Assembly: GCF_938028185.1 (NCBI RefSeq)
Contig: NZ_CALJAH010000315.1
Span: 1-7,114, forward strand
Direction: 5' to 3'
Length of the DNA stretch: 7,114 bases
DNA from: an uncultured Cardiobacterium sp.
Lineage (GTDB): Bacteria; Pseudomonadota; Gammaproteobacteria; Cardiobacteriales; Cardiobacteriaceae
Of this stretch, positions 1 to 5,254 are shown piece after piece (positions within the stretch are counted from its first letter, which is position 1; the number at the start of each line of letters is the position of its first letter). The notes beneath the pieces were generated by a model, which was not told the DNA's origin, made no database searches, and saw only the letters and a list, made by a program, of their open reading frames with translations. Both the position numbers and the translations under genes were made by a program.

Positions 1-77
1 GGTTTGGAATTTTGTCGGGTTGCCGTGCAAGTTATGGTTTGGAAGGAAGTCTATTGTCATGCGAAGTTTGTTTATCC
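1..77. other. Left flank, no recognisable feature
   Basis: I see no gene, RNA or repeat here. The open frames that cross it continue antisense into the transporter gene and include translated repeat sequence, which is typical of spurious frames. It may be the end of an intergenic region whose neighbouring gene lies outside the window. Confidence 0.4.
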
Positions 78-165
78 CTGCCCTCACCCCAACCCCTCTC
101 TCTTGCTGCGCAAGCAATACTTGTCGCTGCGCGAGCTGTTCCAGTCCCAGAGGGAGAGGGGCTTA
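78..165 (+). repeat. Dispersed intergenic repeat, complete-looking copy
   Basis: The unit begins with a C-rich strand (CTGCCCTCACCCCAACCCC) and ends with a complementary G-rich strand. The arms 93-100 (CCCCTCTC) and 154-161 (GAGAGGGG) are perfectly complementary, and extend two bases inward with one mismatch. Between them lie two related short units, CTTGCTGCGC and CTTGTCGCTGCGC, the first inside a small hairpin (TTGCT 103-107 with AGCAA 113-117). Positions 78-134 match 7059-7114 at the other end of the window, with about three substitutions and one single-base gap. A palindrome-bounded, non-coding, gene-flanking element in two near-identical copies is best explained as a small dispersed extragenic repeat (REP- or MITE-like). 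No transposase or clear target-site duplication is visible. Confidence 0.75.
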
Positions 166-194
166 TCCACGGAAATGCAAACACGCCCTAAGAA

Positions 195-217
195 AAACGC
201 CGCATCATGCGGCGTTT
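195..217 (-). terminator. Intrinsic terminator of the dnaE-eamA unit
   Basis: The perfect 10-bp inverted repeat AAACGCCGCA / TGCGGCGTTT has a 3-nt loop (205-207). Read on the minus strand, the GC-rich stem runs directly into TTTTTCTT (197 down to 190), the layout of a Rho-independent terminator. It lies 17 nt beyond the transporter stop codon. Plus-strand reading gives only a short, broken T run, so terminating activity in that direction would be weaker. Confidence 0.88.
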
Positions 218-234
218 GTTCGTTGCAGGCGGCG

Positions 235-1143
235 TTATGCGCGCCGTCCGCTTTGCATCAGCAGCATGCCGCAGACGGTGAGTGTGCCACCGGCGACCAG
301 CGACAGGGTGAGCGGTTCATGCAGCCACAGCGCGGCGATGAGTACGGCGAAGACGGGGATGAGCGTCATGTACGCGGCGGTGCTGCCTGCGCCGAGGGCG
401 GCGATGCCTTCGAAATACCAGAGGTAGGCGAGCAGGGTCGCGCCGAAGGACAACGCCAGCAGTATGAGCCAGATGGATGGCGCTATGTGTGCGAGGCCCG
501 CCCAGGCGGCCGTGCCTTCTGCGGCAAGGCTGACTGCAAGCAGCATCACGCCGCCGATGAGGGCGGTGGCTGTGGTTGCGGTGAGCGCGTCTATGCCGGT
601 CAGCACGCGCCGCCCGATGAGTGAGTAGCTGACCCAGCAGAAGATGCAGCCGAAAATCAGGTATTCGCCCGTGCCGAGCGCGCCGAGGAGCAGCAAGGGG
701 TTGCCGCGCGCGGCGACGATGAGCGAGCCGCCCACCGCCAGTATCATGCCGCCGAGGATGCGGCGGTTGAGCCGTTCGCCAAACAGCCACGCCGCGCCGA
801 GCATGATGAGCGCCGGGTTGATGGAGAAGATGACGGCGGCGCGTCCGGCGCCGATATGGCGCAGGCCGAGCATGAAGAAGATGGCGTAACCGCTGACGCC
901 GCAGGCGGCGGCGAGCGCAAGTCCCGCCCATTGGCGGCGGTTGAGGGCGGTGAGCGCGCGCAGCCGGTCGCGATGGTACAGCCACAGCAGCAGGAAAACG
1001 GTGGATATCAGGAAGCGCAGGGTGGCGGCGGTGAGTGGCGGCATCGCCTGGGCGACGATGCGTCCCCACGTCCATGCCGCGCCCCAGATAAGCGCCATGC
1101 CGAGCAGTTGTGCGTGGATGCGCCAGTGTGGTGCGTGGTTCAT
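235..1143 (-). CDS. EamA-family (DMT superfamily) inner-membrane transporter
   Basis: This 302-residue, very hydrophobic protein has the usual length and two-fold repeat of the drug/metabolite transporter superfamily, which normally has ten transmembrane helices. The first EamA domain spans roughly residues 11-143 and the second 157-297. Each ends with the family's typical pattern: a hydrophobic helix starting N/I-P (INPALIMLG at 108-116, LIPVFAVLI at 261-269), then a short loop with an acidic residue (GE at 122-123, HE at 275-276), then a Gly-rich last helix (near 131-143 and 282-296). The family exports or imports small metabolites, amino acids or drugs. The substrate cannot be read from sequence, so no gene symbol is given. 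The ATG overlaps the dnaE stop by one base and has GGAGA (1156-1152) eight bases upstream. It is the last gene before a strong terminator. The gene looks intact. Confidence 0.9.
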   Translation of the reverse strand: MNHAPHWRIHAQLLGMALIWGAAWTWGRIVAQAMPPLTAATLRFLISTVFLLLWLYHRDRLRALTALNRRQWAGLALAAACGVSGYAIFFMLGLRHIGAGRAAVIFSINPALIMLGAAWLFGERLNRRILGGMILAVGGSLIVAARGNPLLLLGALGTGEYLIFGCIFCWVSYSLIGRRVLTGIDALTATTATALIGGVMLLAVSLAAEGTAAWAGLAHIAPSIWLILLALSFGATLLAYLWYFEGIAALGAGSTAAYMTLIPVFAVLIAALWLHEPLTLSLVAGGTLTVCGMLLMQSGRRA

Positions 1144-1156
1144 CAGTAATGTCTCC
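1141..1156 (-). promoter_or_regulatory. Stop/start junction TGATG with RBS for the transporter gene
   Basis: The dnaE TGA (1145-1143) shares its final A with the transporter ATG (1143-1141). GGAGA at 1156-1152, inside the last dnaE codons, is a plausible Shine-Dalgarno sequence with eight bases to the ATG. This arrangement usually lets terminating ribosomes restart, so transporter synthesis would depend on translation of dnaE. It also fixes the transporter start. Confidence 0.8.
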
Positions 1157-4100
1157 GTATTTGCGGCTCTGCCAGGAGGTGTTCGAGGCGTCGCAGGTTG
1201 TCGTGGTCGATGCGGTAGGCGGCGGGCAGGTGCAGGCGGCCTTGGGCGTTGATGGCCGCGTTTTGCAGGGTGATGCTGATGCGGGCGCCGTGGCTGTCTT
1301 CCAGCGGTGCGAGGGTATCGCGCAGCTCTTGCCAGATGTCATCCGGCAGGGCGGTGGCGTCCACGGTGAAGTCGAGTTTTTGCAGCAGTTCGTAGCGGGC
1401 CTCGTAGTAGTCGTGGATGGTCTCGGCGTTGATGCGCCATTCTTCTTTGTAGTAGTTGTAGTCGGCTTTGCCGTGGATGATGAGGATGTTGTCCGCTTTG
1501 CACAGGTCTTTGTATTGTTCTGCCGCCTTGCCGAAGACGCCGATTTCCTGCCGCCCGCTGCGGTCGTCCAGGGTGAGGAATATCATCGGGTTGCCGTTTT
1601 TTTTGCTGACCATGCTGCGCGCTTCTATCACCACACCCGCGAGGGTGACGTCGATGCTGTCGCCGCGCCGTGTTGGCCGTTGCCAGTTTTCCATGTTTTC
1701 TTGCAGTTGGGCGAGGTTGCGTCCCCGGCTGATTTGCAGCAGGGTGTCGCGCGCCTCATCTATCGGGTGCGCGCTGAGGAAGAGTCCCAGCGTTTGTTTT
1801 TCTTCGGCCAGTGTCTGCCGCAAGTCCCACGCCTCATTGGGGTTCATGATGAGGCTGGGCGGCTGGTCGCCGCTGCTGTCGCCGAATAATCCGAACATAT
1901 CGCCCTGCCCTTGATGGCGGTTGCGGTGGTGCTGTTCGGCGAGTTTGATGGCTTGTTCGACGGCGGCGAAGAGCGCGCCCCGGTTTGGTTCGATGTTGTC
2001 AAACGAGCCAGCGCGGATGAGGGTTTCCAGCGTTTTGCGGTTGAGTTTTTTGAGGTCGAGGCGGCGGCACAGGTCTTCGAGCGAGGTGTAGTCGCCGTTT
2101 TTGGCGCGTTCTTCGAGGAGGATGTTAATCGCCGCTTCGCCGACGCCTTTGACGGCGCCCAGGCCGTAGATGATTTCGCCGCGCTCGCTGACGGTGAAGG
2201 TGTATTGGGAGCGGTTGATGCAGGGCGGGATGACGGTCAGCCCCATGTCGCGCGCTTCGTTGATGAAGCGGACGATTTTGTCGATTTTTTCGATTTCCGA
2301 GGTGAGTACCGCCGCCATCAGCTCCGCCGGGTAGTGCGCTTTCAGCCACGCGGTTTGGTAGGAAAGCAGCGCGTAGGCGGCGGAATGCGATTTGTTGAAG
2401 CCGTATTCGGCGAATTTCGCCATGAGATCAAAGATATCGGTCGCCTGTTTTTCCGGCACGCCGCGCTCCACCGCGCGGCTGACGAAGATGTTTTTGTTGC
2501 GCGCCATTTCTTCGGCTTTCTTTTTGCCCATCGCGCGGCGCAGGTTGTCCGCCTCTCCAAGGGTGTAGTTGGCGAGTTTTTGCGCGACCTGCATCACCTG
2601 CTCTTGGTAAACCATGACGCCGTAGGTGGTCTTCAGGATGTCTTCGAGGTCGGGGTGCGGGTATTCGACTTCGGCGAGGCCGTGTTTGCGGTTGATGAAG
2701 TCGTCCACCATGCCGGAGCCGAGCGGGCCGGGGCGGAACAGGGCGACGAGGGCGATGATGTCTTCAAAGGTGTCCGGGCGCAGTTTGCGGATGAGTTCTT
2801 TCATGCCGCTGGATTCGAGCTGGAAGACGGCGGTGGTGCGCGTCGATTGCAGCAGCGCGTAGGTGTCGGGGTCATCGAGCGGCAGGGTGGCGATGTCCAG
2901 CGGCGGCTCGCCTTCGCGCGCGCGGCGGCTGTTGATGTGGCCGAGCGCCCAGTCGATGACGGTGAGGGTGCGCAGGCCAAGGAAGTCGAATTTGACCAGT
3001 CCCATCGCCTCGATGTCGTCCTTGTCGAATTGGGTGGCGATGTTCGCCCCGGCGCTTTCGCTGTAGAGCGCGGAAAAGTCGGTCAGTTTGGTCGGCGCGA
3101 TGACCACGCCGCCGGCGTGTTTGCCGACGTTGCGCGCAAGTCCTTCCAGTTGTAGCGCGGTGTCGATGATTTCGCGCATTTCTTCGTCTTTTTCGTAGAG
3201 CTCCTGCATCGCCTCCGAGCGCAGCTCCGCCTTTTCCTGGCTTTTGGCGCTGCGGCCAAGCGCGTCCGGCAGGGTGACGCCGAGGACGGGCGGCACGGTG
3301 GCGACCAGTTTATCGACCACCGGATACGGCACACCGAGGACGCGGCCAACGTCGCGCAGTACCGCCTTCGCTGCCATCGTGCCGTGGGTGGCGATTTGCG
3401 AGACGCGCTGCGCGCCGTATTTGTGCGAGACGTATTCGATGACTTCGTCGCGCCGCTCCATGCAGAAATCGACGTCGAAGTCGGGCATGGAAACGCGTTC
3501 TGGGTTCAAAAAGCGCTCAAAGAAGAGGTCGTAGGCGAGCGGGTCGAGGTCGGTAATTTTCAGCGCGTAGGCGACCAGCGAACCCGCGCCGGAACCGCGT
3601 CCGGGGCCAACCGGGATGTCGTGGTCTTTCGCCCACTGGATGAAGTCGGCAACGATGAGGAAGTAGCCGGGGAAGCCCATCTGGTTGATGACGCCGAGCT
3701 CAATGTCAAGGCGCGCGTCATACGGCGCGCGCTTGGCGGCGCGCTCCGCTTCGTCCGGGAACAATTGCGCCAGGCGCAGTTCCAGCCCGCTTTTCGCGCT
3801 GTCAATAAGGAACGTTTCAATATTGACGCCGTCCGGTAGCGGAAAATCAGGCAGATAATTCTTGCCCAGCGTCAGCTCCAGATTGCAGCGCTGCGCCACG
3901 GCGTGGGTGTTGGCAAGCAATTGCGGCGCATCATGAAAGCGCTCCGCCATCACCTCATCGCTGGTGAGATGGTACTTCTGCGTGAAATAGCGCGGTCGTT
4001 TGTCATCGGCGAGCTGCCAGCCATTGCTGATACAAACGCGCACCTCATGCACATCGTAATCGTCCGCCGTGGGGAAACAGGCGAGGTTGGTGGCGACCGC

Positions 4101-4676
4101 TGCGATGCCCAATTTGCGCCCGGCGTCGCGGCACCAGGCGAAATACTCCGCCTCGCCCGGCTGGCCAAGCCGCGCCAGTTGCAAATAATAGCGACCGGGA
4201 AAAATCCCCTGCCAAAACGCGGCGCGTTGCTCCGCACCCTGCGCATCGCGGCGGCGGAGAAAGCGCGCCAAATCGCCGTCAATGCCGCCGGAAAGGGCGA
4301 GCAGCCCCTCGCATTGCGCCGGGGTAAAGCGCTCAATATGCACCGCCACGCCCTGATGGTCTTGGTCGTACTGATAGGCGAAGCTGACCAGCTCGCAAAG
4401 ATGGATGAAACCGGTGAGATTTTGCGCGAGCAGAATCAACTGATTATCCGTGCCGTCGCTGTCGCGCACGGTGAGGTCGCAGCCAATAACCGGCTTGATG
4501 CCCGCCGCCCGCGCTTTCTTGTAGAACTTGAGCGCGCCGTAGAGATTGTTGCGGTCGGTGAGGGCGACCGCCTCCGCGCCCTGGCTTTTGGCAAAATCGA
4601 CAATCTCGCCGACGCGCAAAATACTGTCGCTCAAAGAAAATTCGCTGTGGATGTGCAGATGGGTCAGGGCATTCAT
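1143..4676 (-). CDS. dnaE: DNA polymerase III subunit alpha
   Basis: This is the catalytic chain of the replicative polymerase, which works in the cytoplasmic holoenzyme with the epsilon proofreader, the beta clamp and the tau loader. It has 1177 residues, close to the 1160 of E. coli. An N-terminal PHP domain (about 5-275) is followed by the C-family polymerase core. The core has GPGRGSGAGS at 357-366, PDFDVDF at 398-404 (catalytic D401 and D403, the E. coli numbers) and VKFDFLGLRT at 561-570 (D564, matching E. coli D555). Further along are FRPGPLGSGM at 647-656, YGFNKSHSAAYAL at 758-770, a helix-hairpin-helix near 837-850, the beta-clamp motif QGDMF at 924-928 and an OB fold near 1009-1055. 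In PHP, HLHIH (6-10) and D17 look ligand-like, but other expected ligands are replaced, so nuclease activity is doubtful. The start is chosen by alignment with E. coli; the RBS before it is weak. The downstream neighbour is a transporter, not accA as in E. coli. Confidence 0.98.
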   Translation of the reverse strand: MNALTHLHIHSEFSLSDSILRVGEIVDFAKSQGAEAVALTDRNNLYGALKFYKKARAAGIKPVIGCDLTVRDSDGTDNQLILLAQNLTGFIHLCELVSFAYQYDQDHQGVAVHIERFTPAQCEGLLALSGGIDGDLARFLRRRDAQGAEQRAAFWQGIFPGRYYLQLARLGQPGEAEYFAWCRDAGRKLGIAAVATNLACFPTADDYDVHEVRVCISNGWQLADDKRPRYFTQKYHLTSDEVMAERFHDAPQLLANTHAVAQRCNLELTLGKNYLPDFPLPDGVNIETFLIDSAKSGLELRLAQLFPDEAERAAKRAPYDARLDIELGVINQMGFPGYFLIVADFIQWAKDHDIPVGPGRGSGAGSLVAYALKITDLDPLAYDLFFERFLNPERVSMPDFDVDFCMERRDEVIEYVSHKYGAQRVSQIATHGTMAAKAVLRDVGRVLGVPYPVVDKLVATVPPVLGVTLPDALGRSAKSQEKAELRSEAMQELYEKDEEMREIIDTALQLEGLARNVGKHAGGVVIAPTKLTDFSALYSESAGANIATQFDKDDIEAMGLVKFDFLGLRTLTVIDWALGHINSRRAREGEPPLDIATLPLDDPDTYALLQSTRTTAVFQLESSGMKELIRKLRPDTFEDIIALVALFRPGPLGSGMVDDFINRKHGLAEVEYPHPDLEDILKTTYGVMVYQEQVMQVAQKLANYTLGEADNLRRAMGKKKAEEMARNKNIFVSRAVERGVPEKQATDIFDLMAKFAEYGFNKSHSAAYALLSYQTAWLKAHYPAELMAAVLTSEIEKIDKIVRFINEARDMGLTVIPPCINRSQYTFTVSERGEIIYGLGAVKGVGEAAINILLEERAKNGDYTSLEDLCRRLDLKKLNRKTLETLIRAGSFDNIEPNRGALFAAVEQAIKLAEQHHRNRHQGQGDMFGLFGDSSGDQPPSLIMNPNEAWDLRQTLAEEKQTLGLFLSAHPIDEARDTLLQISRGRNLAQLQENMENWQRPTRRGDSIDVTLAGVVIEARSMVSKKNGNPMIFLTLDDRSGRQEIGVFGKAAEQYKDLCKADNILIIHGKADYNYYKEEWRINAETIHDYYEARYELLQKLDFTVDATALPDDIWQELRDTLAPLEDSHGARISITLQNAAINAQGRLHLPAAYRIDHDNLRRLEHLLAEPQIRRHY
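1597..1604 (-). other. A8 homopolymer inside dnaE (potential slippage site)
   Basis: On the coding strand dnaE reads AGC AAA AAA AAC, a run of eight A at residues S1024 to N1027, at the start of the OB-fold strands. Runs of this length can cause polymerase or ribosome slippage. The minus-one frame stays open until a TGA at 1341-1339, so a slipped product would lose the normal OB fold and C terminus. The tract is plain in the sequence; any effect is inference. Confidence 0.6.
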
Positions 4677-4733
4677 GATTCGCTGTCAGGGTGCAAATGA
4701 AGGGCGCGTAGCTTAGCGGGAAAGCGGGCGCGA

Positions 4734-4751
4734 TGCCATTGGCGGATGGCA
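4734..4751. repeat. Short inverted repeat in the dnaE leader
   Basis: The perfect 6-bp arms TGCCAT (4734-4739) and ATGGCA (4746-4751) surround a 6-base centre. It could be an operator half-site pair or a weak hairpin in the dnaE 5' leader. No T run follows on either strand, so it is not an intrinsic terminator. An arm this short can arise by chance. Confidence 0.3.
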
Positions 4752-4784
4752 CCTTGCGGATTTGGCGTGGATTCATGTGGATAG

Positions 4785-4790
4785 ATGATA
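4785..4790 (-). promoter_or_regulatory. Candidate -10 box for dnaE
   Basis: TATCAT on the minus strand matches TATAAT at five of six positions and lies about 110 bases before the dnaE ATG. The best -35 at 16-18 bp spacing matches only about three of six. Its proximity to the receptor's TTGACA would put the two promoters back to back. Low confidence; the true dnaE promoter may be elsewhere in the region. Confidence 0.25.
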
Positions 4791-4794
4791 AAAA

Positions 4795-4800
4795 TTGACA
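4795..4800 (+). promoter_or_regulatory. Candidate -35 box for the receptor gene
   Basis: This is a perfect TTGACA hexamer, 53 bases before the receptor ATG. At the ideal 17-bp spacing the -10 would fall at 4818-4823 (ATCACG), a poor match. The more -10-like AATCAT (4814-4819) is only 13 bp away. So the -35 is convincing by sequence but its -10 partner is not, which may mean an activator-dependent or a degraded promoter. Confidence 0.4.
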
Positions 4801-4804
4801 TCGG

Positions 4805-4823
4805 AATAAGAATAATCATCACG
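4805..4823 (+). promoter_or_regulatory. Fur-box-like operator
   Basis: Aligned with the classical 19-bp Fur consensus (GATAATGATAATCATTATC), this segment matches at 13 positions, including the uninterrupted central eight ATAATCAT (4812-4819). It lies just downstream of the TTGACA box and ahead of a TonB-receptor gene, where Fur typically blocks RNA polymerase when iron is sufficient. The match is seen directly; Fur binding is inferred. Confidence 0.5.
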
Positions 4824-4841
4824 AGGACGAAATCAGTCCAC

Positions 4842-4846
4842 AAGGA
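4842..4846 (+). promoter_or_regulatory. Ribosome binding site of the receptor gene
   Basis: AAGGA ends seven bases before the ATG at 4854, a near-ideal Shine-Dalgarno spacing. It selects 4854 over the in-frame upstream ATG at 4785, which would place extra isoleucine-rich residues ahead of an otherwise normal signal peptide and would lie upstream of the promoter elements. Confidence 0.75.
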
Positions 4847-5003
4847 AATCCTCATGAAACCGCAACATTTTCCACACATGACGGTCTTGCCCGGCAAACT
4901 GCCACTGGCTTTGCTGGTGGCGCAGGCGTGCTGCCTGCCTGCACTCGCCGCCCCGGCGGACAGCAAAAGCGGCGGCGAGCAAACGCTGGCGCCGGTCGTC
5001 GTT

Positions 5004-5013
5004 TATGCTATGC
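5004..5013 (+). repeat. TATGC tandem duplication at the receptor frameshift
   Basis: TATGC occurs twice in direct succession (5004-5008 and 5009-5013), exactly where the signal-peptide frame and the plug frame must join. Removing one copy restores a continuous frame reading VVVYAGRQALEHRP. A five-base gain therefore explains the frameshift fully, although a larger deletion with this junction is also possible. Confidence 0.65.
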
Positions 5014-5251
5014 CGGGCGGCAGGCGCTGGAGCACCGTCCGACCAGTGATTTGCGCAGCCTGTTTGACTACACTCCCGGCGTGAATTTCGTCGGCGGCAG
5101 TTACAACCCACTGAACGAGGTGGAAATTCGTGGCATGGGCAGCCAGAGTTCGGACGTGATGGGCAACGGCGCCAACCGGGTGACGATGGACTTGGACGGC
5201 ATGGAAATGAGCCCCGGCCTGAGCTACGGCTACTACACCCGCACCGGTCGC

Positions 5252-5254
5252 TAG
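5252..5254 (+). other. In-frame amber codon in the receptor plug domain
   Basis: TAG falls between TGR and YFDPADLKEVEIEKGPG in the plug frame, at codon 132 of the reconstructed protein. One C-to-T change from CAG (Gln) would produce it, giving GRQYFDPADL. The sequence on both sides is well-formed plug domain, so this is an internal stop and not the natural end of a gene. Confidence 0.85.

Larger units (their letters stand above)
4677..4853. promoter_or_regulatory. Divergent intergenic region between dnaE and the TonB receptor
   Basis: These 177 bp must hold the 5' signals for both transcripts. The receptor-proximal part (about 4771-4830) is strikingly AT-rich and carries the TTGACA and Fur-like elements listed separately. 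For dnaE, the best minus-strand -10 candidate is TATCAT (4790-4785, 5 of 6 to consensus), but no convincing -35 lies at normal spacing, so that promoter call is weak. The remaining 4677-4770 part is GC-rich leader containing one short inverted repeat. No small ORF or RNA gene is supported. Confidence 0.6.

Noticed and set aside
78..165. A CRISPR array or tRNA in the repeat-rich left end
   Set aside because: There are no regularly spaced repeats with unique spacers, and no cloverleaf or CCA-type end. The similarity is to one distant copy at the right end.
4..624. Plus-strand open frames over the left repeat and the transporter 3' end
   Set aside because: They run through the palindromic repeat and a strong terminator hairpin and then antisense to the transporter. 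The apparent Leu-Thr-Pro-Thr-Pro peptide is translated repeat.
317..1342. A 341-codon minus-strand frame overlapping the transporter and the dnaE end
   Set aside because: The translation is Arg/His/Pro/Thr-rich out-of-frame sequence over two well-supported genes. It matters only as the frame a dnaE minus-one slip would enter upstream.
1911..3155. A 414-codon plus-strand open frame inside dnaE
   Set aside because: It is exactly antisense to conserved polymerase core sequence, and its translation is low-complexity Val/Phe/Asp/Ala-rich.
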